64,000 nt of DNA from Aestuariimicrobium ganziense (lineage in GTDB: Bacteria > Actinomycetota > Actinomycetes > Propionibacteriales > Propionibacteriaceae): the NCBI RefSeq assembly GCF_015352975.1, contig NZ_JACYIZ010000001.1, positions 62,001 through 126,000 of the forward strand, in the 5' to 3' direction. The notes beneath the pieces were generated by a model. The model ran no database searches. It worked only from the letters and a program-made list of their open reading frames with translations, and had not been told where the DNA came from. The translations under genes were made by a program, and so were the position numbers. Below are positions 37,865 to 47,027 of the stretch, one piece after another (within the stretch, counting starts at the first letter, position 1; every line of letters starts with the position of its first letter).

Positions 37865-38853
37865 TGCTGGTCACCGCTCTCGGGTCACTGCCCGGGGAGG
37901 ACTTCGCCCCCGCCGTGCGGCACATGCTCACCCACCTGCCCGAGCTCGCACCCCTTCCCGAGCTGCCCGCACGAGGTGCCACGGCCCAGATGATCGGTCG
38001 AACTCTGGCCGTCATCGAGGGACTCGGATTCGACCTGCAGCCCGCCGGGTGGCGACTCACCGACCACGACGGCATCGACCACCAACGCGCCACGGGCCTG
38101 CTGCGCCGAGACCTGGACGACTGGGAGGAGGCCGTGCAGGGCTTCACCGGCACCATGAAGCTGTCGCTGGCTGGTCCTTGGACGCTGACGGCTTCGGTCG
38201 AACGACCACGCGGCGATCGTGTGCTGGCCGATCATGGCGCCCGACGAGACCTGGCCGCCGCGCTCGCCGAGGGCGCCCACAGCTTGGTCACTGAGTTGCG
38301 TCGCAGGGTGCCCGATGTCACCTGGGTGCTGCAGGTCGACGAGCCCGCCCTGCCTGCGGTGCAGCAGGGCAGGATCTCGACTGCGTCCGGCTTCTCCAGG
38401 CACCGCAGCGTCGCCGCTGCCGAACTGTCCGACGCCCTGGCCACCCTGGCCCGGCGCGTGGACGACGATGTCGAGTCGGTGGCCGTGCACTGCTGCGCTC
38501 CGGGCCTCGACCTCGAGGTGGTGCGCCGGGCGGGGATCAGCACCGTCGCGCTCGACGTCGGCCAACTGTCCACTGCCGACCTCGATGCCCTCGCCGCCTG
38601 GGTGGACGAGGACCGTGGGGTCTGGTGGGGGGTGCTCGACGCCTCGCGGATCGACCAGGTGCCGCGGCCGGACCATCTGGCCGAACGCTGGCTGGCGGTG
38701 GCCGAGCGACTGGGGCACCCGTTGCCGGTGCTGGTCAGTGGCGGTGCGCTCACCCCGAGTTGTGGGCTGGCCGGGTGGTCGTCCGGCCCGGTCACCGCCG
38801 CGTTGCGTGCGCTGCGTGAGGCCGCCGACCTCGTCGAGGAGCGACTGGGCTGA
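37864..38853 (+). CDS. UROD/MetE-like protein (B12-independent methionine synthase C-terminal-domain family)
   Basis: 329 residues, less than half of full MetE, matching only the C-terminal barrel. Zinc ligands H209, C211 and C300 (VAVHCCAPG and LTPSCGLAG) are conserved. The Glu ligand of MetE is not obvious; D231 in ALDVGQL lies near that position. The folate-donor N-terminal half is absent. Likely a methyltransferase with a non-standard donor, or a tRNA-linked function given its TGATG coupling to mnmA. Positionally equivalent to Rv3015c. Confidence 0.85.
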   Translation: MLVTALGSLPGEDFAPAVRHMLTHLPELAPLPELPARGATAQMIGRTLAVIEGLGFDLQPAGWRLTDHDGIDHQRATGLLRRDLDDWEEAVQGFTGTMKLSLAGPWTLTASVERPRGDRVLADHGARRDLAAALAEGAHSLVTELRRRVPDVTWVLQVDEPALPAVQQGRISTASGFSRHRSVAAAELSDALATLARRVDDDVESVAVHCCAPGLDLEVVRRAGISTVALDVGQLSTADLDALAAWVDEDRGVWWGVLDASRIDQVPRPDHLAERWLAVAERLGHPLPVLVSGGALTPSCGLAGWSSGPVTAALRALREAADLVEERLG

Positions 38854-38870
38854 GCAGTCCTGCGGACGGC

Positions 38871-38876
38871 TACAGT
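38871..38876 (+). promoter_or_regulatory. -10 hexamer TACAGT, leaderless start of small membrane protein
   Basis: Six bases separate TACAGT from GTG 38883, in the 29-base gap after the metE-like gene. Confidence 0.5.
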
Positions 38877-38882
38877 GGGCCC

Positions 38883-39086
38883 GTGCGCATGTTCTCCAAC
38901 CTCAACCTCAACGGTGACGCTCCGCCGCGGGTGCAGCCGAAGGTGGGGGAGTGGGGGCCCCGCGGTGTGCCCACCACCGCCGCCAAGAAGCGGATGAGGA
39001 TCTGGGTGAGCATCGCCTTCGTGCTGGCGCTGGCCGCGCTGGTCGGCCTGGGCTACTACTTCTACGACATGCTCCAGGGCGGCTGA
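38883..39086 (+). CDS. 67-residue single-pass membrane protein of unknown function
   Basis: GTG 38883 lies 6 bases after a TACAGT hexamer. Hydrophilic N-terminus with EWGPRGVPTTAAKKRMR, then one membrane helix (about 40-60, IWVSIAFVLALAALVGLGYY) near the C-terminus. Similar short actinobacterial proteins exist without assigned function. Convergent with the ACT-domain gene; a small GGCGG/CCGCC hairpin overlaps its stop. Confidence 0.7.
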   Translation: MRMFSNLNLNGDAPPRVQPKVGEWGPRGVPTTAAKKRMRIWVSIAFVLALAALVGLGYYFYDMLQGG

Positions 39087-39112
39087 GCCGCCACATCGTC
39101 GGCGTCAGTCGG

Positions 39113-39730
39113 TCAGTGCGCCAGTGAGACCAGGTGCTGCAACCGCCGAAGCTCCGAGGCGAGGAAGGCCGGGCCACCCGATCGTCCCAGGGCGACGAAA
39201 CCCTCGCCCCTGACCGGCATCACCGCCACCGACGTGTCTCCCCAACCGGGCAACCACCCTTCGGGCAGGTCGTGGGCACCCACCTCGTCGTGGCCGCCCA
39301 GCGCCGCGATCGTCTGTACATCGACGTCGGGGGCCAGGTCGGTGCGCGCCCGCTGGTCACCGTTCTCGTCGACGCACAGCGCCCACTGGCAGTGGAACAC
39401 CCGCGGCGCCGACTCGATCAGCACCTCCAGGGCCCGTTCGGGGCTGTTGGCCATCCGGTCGATGGTGTCGATGTCACTCTCGACCCCCCAGCTCGCGGGG
39501 TAGCGCGACAGCCACAGCACCCGCACCCCCTCGACGGAGTTGCAGGCGCTGACCAGGCTGTCGGGCAATGAGCCGGGCGGCATGCTGAGCATGAAGTCGT
39601 TGATCGCGAACCCCACGCCCCGTTCCACGATCTCGATCGCCGAGATGTCGGCACCCTGGGTGCCCATGGCGGTGGCGACCGCACCCAGTGAGCCGGGTCG
39701 GTCCGGGAGTTGCACACGCAGCATCAGCAC
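39113..39730 (-). CDS. ACT-domain amino-acid-binding regulatory protein
   Basis: 205 residues from GTG 39730 (ATG 39724 is the alternative). The N-terminal ACT domain reads LRVQLPDRPGSLGAVATAMG ... DISAIEIVERG. The rest has no catalytic motif that I recognise. Equivalent to mycobacterial Rv3013, next to gatC. It probably senses an amino acid. A GACACT hexamer 6 bases before the GTG could be the -10. Confidence 0.85.
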   Translation of the reverse strand: MLMLRVQLPDRPGSLGAVATAMGTQGADISAIEIVERGVGFAINDFMLSMPPGSLPDSLVSACNSVEGVRVLWLSRYPASWGVESDIDTIDRMANSPERALEVLIESAPRVFHCQWALCVDENGDQRARTDLAPDVDVQTIAALGGHDEVGAHDLPEGWLPGWGDTSVAVMPVRGEGFVALGRSGGPAFLASELRRLQHLVSLAH

Positions 39731-39787
39731 GTGCCCAGTGTCTCGCAGCCGCAGCCCCAGCCCAACTCCAGCCGCGATGACACCCCC

Positions 39788-39793
39788 TAGGAT
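39788..39793 (+). promoter_or_regulatory. -10 hexamer TAGGAT for gatCAB
   Basis: About 37 bases before GTG 39831. Unlike most promoters here it would give a leader with a GAGGAG ribosome binding site (39817-39822). Confidence 0.45.
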
Positions 39794-39830
39794 GGGACGC
39801 GTCCGCCCGCCAGTACGAGGAGAACACGCC

Positions 39831-40139
39831 GTGGCCCAGTCCCCGACGACCCTCTCAGTGGAGGAGGTCGCGCGGCTCGCCGCCCTGGCGCGCATCGACC
39901 TCACCACCGAGGAACTGGAGCACTTCGCTCCCCAGCTCGAGGTCATCCTCGACTCCGTCGCCAGTGTCTCCGAGGTCGCGCGCGCCGATGTGCCCCCCAC
40001 CTCGCACGCCCTACCCCTGACCAACGTCTTCCGTGCCGACGAGGTGCGCGAGTCGCTGCCGGTCGAGGCGGTGCTGGCCAACGCCCCGGCCAGCGAGGAC
40101 GACAGGTTCCGGGTGCCGCGGATCCTCGGGGAGGACTGA
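39831..40139 (+). CDS. gatC: Aspartyl/glutamyl-tRNA amidotransferase subunit C
   Basis: 102 residues. The small subunit that stabilises GatA in the GatCAB complex, which converts Glu-tRNA(Gln) and Asp-tRNA(Asn) to their amides. Family pattern [23 protein letters not shown] ... [23 protein letters not shown] 39831 with GAGGAG 8 bases upstream. Confidence 0.95.
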   Translation: MAQSPTTLSVEEVARLAALARIDLTTEELEHFAPQLEVILDSVASVSEVARADVPPTSHALPLTNVFRADEVRESLPVEAVLANAPASEDDRFRVPRILGED

Positions 40140-40140
40140 G

Positions 40141-41676
40141 ATGAGCCAGGCCCACGACATCCTCACCTCGTCCGCCGCTGGACTGGTGGCGGCCATGGAG
40201 GCCGGCACCTGGAGCTGTGAGCAGATCACCCGGACCCACCTCGACCAGATCGAGGCCCTGAACCCCCACGTCAACTCCTACCTGGCCGTCGACGCCGAGC
40301 GAGCCCTGGCCACCGCCCGCTCGATCGATGCCCGGCGAGCCGGCGGTGAGAAGCTCGGGCCGTTGGCCGGCGTGCCGATCGCGGTCAAGGATCTGCTCTG
40401 CTACGCCGGGCTGCCCACCACCGCCGGGTCGAGGATCCTCGAGGGGTGGATGCCCCCCTACGACTCCACCGTGGTCGAGCGCCTGGTCGCGGCCGACCTG
40501 GTCATCCTGGGCAAGACGAACCTCGACGAGTTCGCGATGGGCTCGTCCACCGAGACCTCGGCCTATGGCACCAGCCGCAATCCGTGGGACCTCGACCGTG
40601 TTCCCGGCGGCTCCGGCGGTGGGTCGTCCTCGTCGGTCGCCGCCTTCATGGCACCCCTGGCGATCGGCACCGACACCGGTGGGTCGATCCGTCAACCCGC
40701 CTCGGTCACCGGCACCGTCGGTGTCAAGCCCACCTACGGCGGGGTCTCGCGCTACGGCATCATCGCCATGGCCTCCAGCCTCGACCAGGCCGGGCCGTGC
40801 GCCCGCACCGTCGAGGACGCCGCCCTGCTGCACGAGGTCATCGGCGGCCACGACCCGCGCGACTCCACCTCGATCGACCAGCCGCTGCCCGACGTGGTGG
40901 CGGCCGCCCGCCACGGCGACGTCGCCGGGATGCGGATCGGCGTTGTCACCGAACTGGGCGGTGAGGGCTATGCCCCCGGCGTCGAGCAGCGCTTCACCGA
41001 GGCGGTCGCGTTGTTGCGTGAGGCCGGTGCCGAGATCGTCGAGGTGAGCTGCCCCCACTTCGTCCACGCCATGGCCGCCTACTACCTGATCATGCCGGCC
41101 GAGGTCAGTTCGAACCTGGCTCGCTTCGACGCGATGCGCTACGGCCTGCGTGTCGGCGACGACGGCGAGAACTCCACCGAGGACGTGATGCGGGCCAGCC
41201 GCGGCGCCGGGTTCGGTGCCGAGGTGAAGCGCCGCATCATGCTGGGCACCTATGCACTGTCGAGTGGCTATTACGACGCCTACTACGGCTCGGCGCAGAA
41301 GGTGCGCACCCTGATCGTGCGTGACTTCGAGGCTGCCTTCGAGGCCTGCGACGTGCTGATCTCGCCGTCGACGCCGACCACCGCCTTCAAGATCGGTGAG
41401 CGGATCGACGATCCGCTGGCGATGTACAAGGCCGACCTGTGCACGATTCCGTCGAACCTGGCCGGCAACGCGTCGGGTTCGTTCCCGATCGGACTCGCGC
41501 CCGAGGACGGGTTGCCGGTCGGGCTGCAGGTGATGGCCCCGCCGATGGCCGACGACCGGGTCTACCGGGTTGGCGCTGCGATCGAACGGTTCCTGGAACA
41601 GCAGTGGGGTCGTTCGATGATGGCGATGGCACCACGGCTCGAGCACAGCCTGCTCGACGATCAGGGAGGGAACTGA
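40141..41676 (+). CDS. gatA: Aspartyl/glutamyl-tRNA amidotransferase subunit A
   Basis: Amidase-signature enzyme, 511 residues, releases ammonia from glutamine. Ser-cisSer-Lys triad: Lys in [11 protein letters not shown], then [14 protein letters not shown] and the nucleophile region [14 protein letters not shown] one base after the gatC stop. Indispensable where GlnRS is lacking, as in most actinobacteria. Confidence 0.97.
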   Translation: MSQAHDILTSSAAGLVAAMEAGTWSCEQITRTHLDQIEALNPHVNSYLAVDAERALATARSIDARRAGGEKLGPLAGVPIAVKDLLCYAGLPTTAGSRILEGWMPPYDSTVVERLVAADLVILGKTNLDEFAMGSSTETSAYGTSRNPWDLDRVPGGSGGGSSSSVAAFMAPLAIGTDTGGSIRQPASVTGTVGVKPTYGGVSRYGIIAMASSLDQAGPCARTVEDAALLHEVIGGHDPRDSTSIDQPLPDVVAAARHGDVAGMRIGVVTELGGEGYAPGVEQRFTEAVALLREAGAEIVEVSCPHFVHAMAAYYLIMPAEVSSNLARFDAMRYGLRVGDDGENSTEDVMRASRGAGFGAEVKRRIMLGTYALSSGYYDAYYGSAQKVRTLIVRDFEAAFEACDVLISPSTPTTAFKIGERIDDPLAMYKADLCTIPSNLAGNASGSFPIGLAPEDGLPVGLQVMAPPMADDRVYRVGAAIERFLEQQWGRSMMAMAPRLEHSLLDDQGGN

Positions 41677-41677
41677 G

Positions 41678-43186
41678 ATGGCCGAGGTGACGACCACTGC
41701 CGAGTTGATGGACTACGACGAGGCGATGGAGCGCTTCGACCCCGTGCTGGGCCTCGAGGTGCACGTCGAACTCAACACCGCCTCGAAGATGTTCTGCGGG
41801 TGCTCGACCGCCTTCGGTGCTGACCCCAACACCCAGACCTGCCCGGTGTGCCTGGGCCTGCCCGGCTCGCTGCCGGTGGTCAACGGCACCGCGGTCGAGT
41901 CCGCCATCCGGATCGGGTTGGCACTCAACTGCGAGGTGGCCACCTGGTGCCGGTTCTCGCGCAAGAACTACTTCTACCCCGACATGCCCAAGGACTACCA
42001 GGTCAGCCAGTACGACGAGCCGATCTGCTTCGACGGGCACGTCGACCTCGAGGTCAACGGCGACGTCTTCCGGATCGAGATCGAGCGCGTCCACATGGAG
42101 GAGGACGCCGGCAAGCTCGTCCACCAGGGCGGCGACACCGGACGCATCCACGGCGCCGACCACTCCCTGGTCGACTACAACCGCGCAGGCGTCCCGCTGA
42201 TGGAGATCGTCACCAAGCCGATCCGTGGTCTTGGGACACGCGCCCCCGAGGTGGGCCGTGCCTACATGGCGCACCTGCGAGACCTGATGGTCGCCCTGGG
42301 CGTCTCGCACGCCCGGATGGAGCAGGGCAACCTGCGCTGTGATGCCAACGTGTCGCTGATGCCCAAGGGATCGGACGAGCTCGGCACCCGCACCGAGACC
42401 AAGAACGTCAACTCGCTGCGATCGGTCGAGGGCGCGCTGCGCTTCGAGATCCAACGCCAGGGTGCCCTGCTGGCCGAAGGCGGACGCGTCGTCCAGGAGA
42501 CCCGGCACTGGCACGAGGAGGGCTGGACCTCACCGGGCCGCAGCAAGGAGACCGCCGAGGACTACCGCTACTTCCCCGAGCCCGACCTGGTGCCGGTGGC
42601 ACCCAGCCGGGAGTGGGTCGAGCAGTTGCGCGCCAGCCTGCCCGAGCCCCCCGCGTCCAAGCGCACCCGGTTGCAGGCCGAGTACGGCTTCACCGACCTC
42701 CAGATGCGTGACGTGCTGGGCAACGCCGGCTCACTCGACCTGATCGAGGCCACGGTGCTGGCCGGATCGAGCGCGGCTGCCGCCCGCAAGTGGTGGCTGG
42801 GCGAGTTGGCCCGCCGCGCCAACGACGCCGGGGTCGACCTGGCCGACCTGACGATCACGCCACAGCAGGTCGCCGCAGTGCAGGCCCTGGTCGACGAGGG
42901 TTCACTCAACGACAAGCTGGCCCGCCAGGTGATCGAGGGGGTGCTCGCCGGCGAGGGTGAACCCGCCCAGGTGGTGGCCGACCGGGGACTCGCCGTGGTC
43001 AGCGACGAAGGCGCGCTGTCGCAGGCGGTGGACGAGGCGATCGCGGCCAACCCCGACGTCGCCGAGCGGATCCGCGAGGGCAAGGTGCAGGCCGCCGGGG
43101 CCCTGATCGGAGCGGTGATGAAGGCCATGCGCGGCCAGGCCGACGCCGCTCGGGTGCGTGAGTTGATCCTTCAGAAGCTGTCCTGA
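41678..43186 (+). CDS. gatB: Aspartyl/glutamyl-tRNA amidotransferase subunit B
   Basis: 502 residues. N-terminal GatB kinase domain ([24 protein letters not shown]; zinc-type cysteines in CGCS and CPVCLGLPG) and a C-terminal YqeY-like tRNA-binding domain (about 350-500). It binds and phosphorylates mischarged tRNA. GGGAGG before ATG 41678, one base after gatA. Confidence 0.97.
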   Translation: MAEVTTTAELMDYDEAMERFDPVLGLEVHVELNTASKMFCGCSTAFGADPNTQTCPVCLGLPGSLPVVNGTAVESAIRIGLALNCEVATWCRFSRKNYFYPDMPKDYQVSQYDEPICFDGHVDLEVNGDVFRIEIERVHMEEDAGKLVHQGGDTGRIHGADHSLVDYNRAGVPLMEIVTKPIRGLGTRAPEVGRAYMAHLRDLMVALGVSHARMEQGNLRCDANVSLMPKGSDELGTRTETKNVNSLRSVEGALRFEIQRQGALLAEGGRVVQETRHWHEEGWTSPGRSKETAEDYRYFPEPDLVPVAPSREWVEQLRASLPEPPASKRTRLQAEYGFTDLQMRDVLGNAGSLDLIEATVLAGSSAAAARKWWLGELARRANDAGVDLADLTITPQQVAAVQALVDEGSLNDKLARQVIEGVLAGEGEPAQVVADRGLAVVSDEGALSQAVDEAIAANPDVAERIREGKVQAAGALIGAVMKAMRGQADAARVRELILQKLS

Positions 43187-43196
43187 GGAGGGCGCG

Positions 43197-44051
43197 ATGT
43201 CGGTGTTCGCCGGTGAGTTGGAGCAGCTGACCGAGAGGCTCGCTGACTGGCTCGAAGGGCCCTGTTGGGCGCCGTCACGCTCGAGCGTGGTGTTCTCCGA
43301 CATCCCCGGCAACCGGGTGCTGGAATACCTGCCACAGACCGGTGAGGTGCGCGTGGTCGAGAACGAGTGCGAGTTCACCAACGGGCGCACCCTCGACCTC
43401 GACGGCTCGCTGGTGGAGTGCTCGCACGGGCGTCGAGCGGTGCAGCGCCGACGCGGTGACGAGGTCACGGTGCTGGTCGACCACTGGGGCGAGCACCGCC
43501 TCAACTCGCCCAATGACGTCGTCGTCGACAGCCGTGGTGTGATCTGGTTCACCGACCCGGCCTATGGCATCGAGCAGGAGGTCGAGGGCCATCCCGGGGT
43601 GCGCGAGTACGGCGACCGTTGGGTCTTGCGCCATGACCCCGCCACCGGTGCCATCGATGTGGCGGTCACCGATGTGCTCGCCCCGAACGGCCTGGCCTTC
43701 TCACCCGATGAGCAACTGCTGTACGTGGCGGACTCCTCGGGTGCGCAGAACCCATCCGGCTCGGGTCACATCAGGGTCTACGACGTGCTCGAGGGCAGGC
43801 TCTGCAAGAACGGGCGGCTGTTCGCCCGGATCGAGGACGGGGTTCCCGACGGCATCAGGGTCGACGCCGCGGGCCGCCTGTTCAGCTCTGCCGCGGACGG
43901 CGTCCACGTGTACGACCCCGACGGGAACCACCTGGAGTTCCTGCCCGTGGCCGAAGTGGTCTCCAACCTGTGCTTCGTCCCCGTGGACGAGCCTGGCCAC
44001 CTGTACCTGACCGGGGCGACGAGGCTCTACCGGGTCGGGTTGGCGACCTGA
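43197..44051 (+). CDS. SMP-30/gluconolactonase-family protein
   Basis: 284 residues, six-bladed propeller lactonase. Calcium-site motifs: EGPCWAPSR, RLNSPNDVVVDSRGVIWFTDP, APNGLAFSPDE and GVPDGIRVDAAGRLFSS. Hydrolyses sugar or other lactones; substrate unknown. No signal peptide, so cytoplasmic. It starts 10 bases after gatB with GGAGG just before ATG 43197, so it is an add-on to the gat operon. Confidence 0.88.
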   Translation: MSVFAGELEQLTERLADWLEGPCWAPSRSSVVFSDIPGNRVLEYLPQTGEVRVVENECEFTNGRTLDLDGSLVECSHGRRAVQRRRGDEVTVLVDHWGEHRLNSPNDVVVDSRGVIWFTDPAYGIEQEVEGHPGVREYGDRWVLRHDPATGAIDVAVTDVLAPNGLAFSPDEQLLYVADSSGAQNPSGSGHIRVYDVLEGRLCKNGRLFARIEDGVPDGIRVDAAGRLFSSAADGVHVYDPDGNHLEFLPVAEVVSNLCFVPVDEPGHLYLTGATRLYRVGLAT

Positions 44052-44052
44052 C

Positions 44053-44694
44053 TCACAGCGACGACAGCGACAGCCTGAACCTGGCCACCACGTCGGGTTC
44101 CCCGACCACTTCGACGACGGCATGGTCTGCGCGTCCCGAGGCCAGCAGCAGCAGTTCCGACGGACGACCGATGCAGGTCACCGTCGACGACCCCGGGCGA
44201 AGCCTCAACGGCTCGGCCTCGACGTCGGAACGCTCCAGCACCACGCCGGCGTCGACGCTGCGGAACATGGCTCGTCCGATCAGCCGCAGCCTCCGCCAGA
44301 AGAAGTCCTCGACCTCGGCACCGAGGTCACGGGGAGAGGCCCCGCCGGGTTGGGCGCGGCGGATGTCCTCGGCATGGATGAAGAACTCGACGGCATTGGC
44401 AGCCTCGTCCACCCCGGGTACGCGGAACAGCGAGAAGCCGGTGGGCCCGCGCCGGATCAGGGCGACCAGGTCGTCCCACGAACGGGATCGGCGGGCCTGC
44501 TCCATCTTGCGCTCGGTGTGGGCGGCCAGAGGGGCGATCATGATGCCGCCAGCGGCGATCGGGTCGTTCTCGCGCACGTACAGGTGGGCGGCCAGGTCGG
44601 CCGTCGTCCAGCCCTCGCACAGGGTGGGGGCATCCGGCCCGAGGGTCGTGAACAGGTCGGCCAGCGTGGCACGCTCGTCATGGGCAAGGTTCAC
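44053..44694 (-). CDS. TIGR03085/maleylpyruvate isomerase-like metal-binding protein
   Basis: 213 residues from GTG 44694, fixed by TAGTCT 7 bases upstream; the frame to 44718 is a longer alternative. DinB/MDMPI four-helix fold with CEGWTTADLAAHLYVREND near the N-terminus and a metal-site His in FFIHAEDIRRAQP. This actinobacterial subfamily is of unknown function; some relatives use mycothiol. Its stop is two bases from the SMP-30 gene stop (convergent). Confidence 0.85.
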   Translation of the reverse strand: MNLAHDERATLADLFTTLGPDAPTLCEGWTTADLAAHLYVRENDPIAAGGIMIAPLAAHTERKMEQARRSRSWDDLVALIRRGPTGFSLFRVPGVDEAANAVEFFIHAEDIRRAQPGGASPRDLGAEVEDFFWRRLRLIGRAMFRSVDAGVVLERSDVEAEPLRLRPGSSTVTCIGRPSELLLLASGRADHAVVEVVGEPDVVARFRLSLSSL

Positions 44695-44719
44695 AGGGGC
44701 CAGACTAGCCCGGCACAAT
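44690..44719 (+). promoter_or_regulatory. Promoter of hisI, overlapping the divergent gene's start codon
   Basis: TTCACA (44690-44695, 5 of 6 to TTGACA), an 18-base spacer and CACAAT (44714-44719), then 7 bases to ATG 44727. The -35 contains the complement of the minus-strand GTG start (44692-44694). Confidence 0.55.
44702..44707 (-). promoter_or_regulatory. -10 hexamer TAGTCT, leaderless start of TIGR03085 gene
   Basis: Minus strand; 7 bases to GTG 44694. It lies inside the spacer of the hisI promoter, with only 6 bases between the two -10 elements. Confidence 0.55.
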
Positions 44720-44726
44720 GGCCGCC

Positions 44727-45107
44727 ATGGCTGACCTCGACCGCCCTGCCCAGGAACGGGCCACGCTCGACCCCTCGATCGCCGCCCGGCTCAAGCGCAG
44801 CGCCGACGGGCTGGTGGCCGCGGTGGTGCAGGATGCCACCACCGGGGCGGTGTTGATGCAGGCGTGGATGAACGACGCGGCGCTGGCCCTGACCCTGGCC
44901 ACCCGTCGGGGCACCTACTGGTCGCGCAGCCGCGGTGAACTGTGGGTCAAGGGGCTGACCAGCGGGCACACGCAGCACGTGCGCGAGGTGCGCCTGGACT
45001 GCGACGGCGACACGGTGCTGGTCACGGTCGACCAGGTCGGTGGCGCCTGCCACACAGGTGACGCCACCTGCTTCGACGCCGACCTGCTGCTCGGCGACGA
45101 CGGGTAG
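44727..45107 (+). CDS. hisI: Phosphoribosyl-AMP cyclohydrolase
   Basis: Third step of histidine synthesis, 126 residues, without a fused HisE domain. [18 protein letters not shown], metal site D91-C92-D93-G-D95, and zinc Cys C92, C108 and C115 ([12 protein letters not shown]). ATG 44727 is chosen over ATG 44718 because CACAAT lies 7 bases upstream of it. Stands alone here; other his genes are outside the window. Its stop is 8 bases from the convergent PhzE-type gene. Confidence 0.95.
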   Translation: MADLDRPAQERATLDPSIAARLKRSADGLVAAVVQDATTGAVLMQAWMNDAALALTLATRRGTYWSRSRGELWVKGLTSGHTQHVREVRLDCDGDTVLVTVDQVGGACHTGDATCFDADLLLGDDG

Positions 45108-45114
45108 GGCCGCG

Positions 45115-47007
45115 TCAGAGCAGGTCGTGCACCAGCCGGTGCAGCACCTCGTAGCCGTGCTCGGTGAGGATCGACTCGGCGTGGAACTGGATGCCGCGGT
45201 AGTGCGGGCCGGTCAGGGCGTGCACGTCACCGGTGGTCGGGTCGCAATCCACCACGACGTGAGAAGGCAGGACCACCTGCTCGTCGATCCGGCCAACGAA
45301 GGTGTTGTAGAAGCCGACACGCTCGACCCGCCCGGCGAGTGCGACCTCAGCCTGGGTGCCCTGGAAGACGATGTCCTTGAACACCAAGGGGATGCCCAGC
45401 CGGTGGCAGAGGGCCTGGTGGCCCAGGCACACCGCGAGGAAGGGTTGGCCGCGCTCGAGCAGCCGGTCGACGCAGGATCGCAGCACCGCCATCTTCGGGT
45501 CGGCATCGTCGCGGGGGTCGCCGGGACCCGGGCCGACCACGACCAGGTCGACGTCGTCGAGGCATCCGTCGACGTACTCGTCGTGGCGGACGACCTCTGT
45601 GACCAGACCCAGCACACCGAACACGTGCCGCAGCATGTTGACGAAGTCGTCCTCGCCGTCGAGGATGCCGACCCGCTTGCCGCGCAGTCGCGGGTCTGGC
45701 GCGGTGCCGGCCTGGTCGGTCAACCAGAACCGCGACAGCCGGGCGTTTCGGGAGTTCAGGGCCAGCACGACGTCCTCGTCGCGGGCCAGGTCGGCCAGCC
45801 CCGAGGCCGGGGATCCCGCCGGAGGCACCAGCCCGAACGCCGACAGGATCCCGTTGGCCTTGGCGTGGGTCTCGGCGGTTTCGTGGGCGGGGTCGGAGTC
45901 ACGGACCAGGGTGGCACCGGCGGTGACGGTCAGGTTGCCGTCGAGGTCGACGTCCGCGGTGCGGATGACGATGGGGGAGTCCATGGTCACCACGCCGGCG
46001 GAGTCGCGGCCGAAGACGGCCAGGGCACCGGAGTAGTAGCCGCGTCCCCTGGTCTCGTAACGCTGGATCAGCCGGCAGGCGTTCTCGACCGGTGACCCGG
46101 TGACGGTGGCGGCGAACATGGTGTCGCGCAGCACCTCGCGCACGTCTCGGTCGGTGCGCCCGGCCAGCAGGTACTCGGTGTGGACGAGGTGGGTCATCGG
46201 CTTGAGGAACGGCCCCAGCACCTGCCCACCCTCGGAGCAGATGGCGCACATCATCTTGAGTTCCTCGTCGACCACCATGAACAGCTCGTAGATCTCCTTC
46301 TCGTCGGCGAGGAAGTCCAGCAGTGCCGGCTTGAGTTCGTGCGGCTGCTTGCCCTTGACCCGGAAGGTGCCCGAGATCGGGTTCATCCGCACGTCGCCAC
46401 CACGCACGCTGACATGGCGTTCGGGTGACGCCCCGACCAGGAAGCGGTCGCCGGTGAACAAGACGTAGGTCCAGTAGGCGCCACGCTCACGTTCGATCAG
46501 GCGGCGCAGTACCGTGAGGGCCTCCATCGGCCCCCACTGGGCAAGCTTCGCTCGGTAGTCACGTCCGATCACCAGGTTCGCGCCCTCGCCGTGACCGATC
46601 TCGTCGCCGATGATCTGCTCGACCATGGCGGCGTAGTCGTCGTCGGAGGTGACGAAGCCGCCGCGTTCGCTGAACTCGATCGGCACGTCAGGCAGGGCCG
46701 AGAGCAGTTCGTCGACGGGTACCTCGTGCTCGACGGCGACGTCGACCACCACCAAGGGGGTCCCATCGTCGTGGGCCTCGAAGCCACGTTCGCGGATCTG
46801 TCGGAACGGCACCGCCACCAGCAGGTCGGCGATCCGGTCGGTGCGGTCGGCGGTCTGCTCGACCGGGATGTCGAGCAGCGAGGCGACCTCGGTGCGGCTG
46901 CCGCCGAGCAGGCCGGCGTTCGGCTCGTTCTTGCGCCGGATGATGGCCCACGCCTCGTGCGAGAGGATCTCGTCGAGCAGGGGGTGCAGGGAGTGAGCGT
47001 CGGCCAT
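45115..47007 (-). CDS. Fused chorismate-utilising enzyme, PhzE type (anthranilate or ADIC synthase with glutaminase domain)
   Basis: 630 residues from ATG 47007, 7 bases after TAGGGT. Chorismate-binding TrpE/PhzE domain at about 119-395 (FVTSDDDYAAMVEQIIGDEI, THLVHTEYLLAGRT, GSPVENA and ETRGRGYYSGALAVFG). A class-I glutamine amidotransferase follows at about 442-630, with C527 in AVCLGHQ and H609/E611 in QFHAES. The segments EIGHGEGANLVIGRDY and ERVGFYNTF are the PhzE-family pattern rather than ordinary TrpE plus TrpG. It occupies the usual trpE position of actinobacteria, on the opposite strand. With no other phenazine gene nearby, the inferred job is anthranilate supply for the trp genes. 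Aminodeoxyisochorismate synthase is the alternative. Confidence 0.88.
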   Translation of the reverse strand: MADAHSLHPLLDEILSHEAWAIIRRKNEPNAGLLGGSRTEVASLLDIPVEQTADRTDRIADLLVAVPFRQIRERGFEAHDDGTPLVVVDVAVEHEVPVDELLSALPDVPIEFSERGGFVTSDDDYAAMVEQIIGDEIGHGEGANLVIGRDYRAKLAQWGPMEALTVLRRLIERERGAYWTYVLFTGDRFLVGASPERHVSVRGGDVRMNPISGTFRVKGKQPHELKPALLDFLADEKEIYELFMVVDEELKMMCAICSEGGQVLGPFLKPMTHLVHTEYLLAGRTDRDVREVLRDTMFAATVTGSPVENACRLIQRYETRGRGYYSGALAVFGRDSAGVVTMDSPIVIRTADVDLDGNLTVTAGATLVRDSDPAHETAETHAKANGILSAFGLVPPAGSPASGLADLARDEDVVLALNSRNARLSRFWLTDQAGTAPDPRLRGKRVGILDGEDDFVNMLRHVFGVLGLVTEVVRHDEYVDGCLDDVDLVVVGPGPGDPRDDADPKMAVLRSCVDRLLERGQPFLAVCLGHQALCHRLGIPLVFKDIVFQGTQAEVALAGRVERVGFYNTFVGRIDEQVVLPSHVVVDCDPTTGDVHALTGPHYRGIQFHAESILTEHGYEVLHRLVHDLL

Positions 47008-47014
47008 GGCGAAC

Positions 47015-47020
47015 ACCCTA
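47015..47020 (-). promoter_or_regulatory. -10 hexamer TAGGGT, leaderless start of PhzE-type gene
   Basis: Minus strand; 7 bases to ATG 47007. It supports this start over the longer frame to 47034. Confidence 0.55.
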
Positions 47021-47027
47021 ACCGCGA

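Noticed and set aside
39078..39092. GGCGG...CCGCC hairpin at the end of the 67-residue ORF as a terminator
   Set aside because: Stem of only about five to seven bases overlapping the stop codon and no T tract; hairpins of this size are expected by chance in G+C-rich DNA.
45115..47007. Possible phenazine biosynthesis cluster
   Set aside because: Only a PhzE-type protein is present; neighbours are histidine and tryptophan genes and no other phz homologue is seen.
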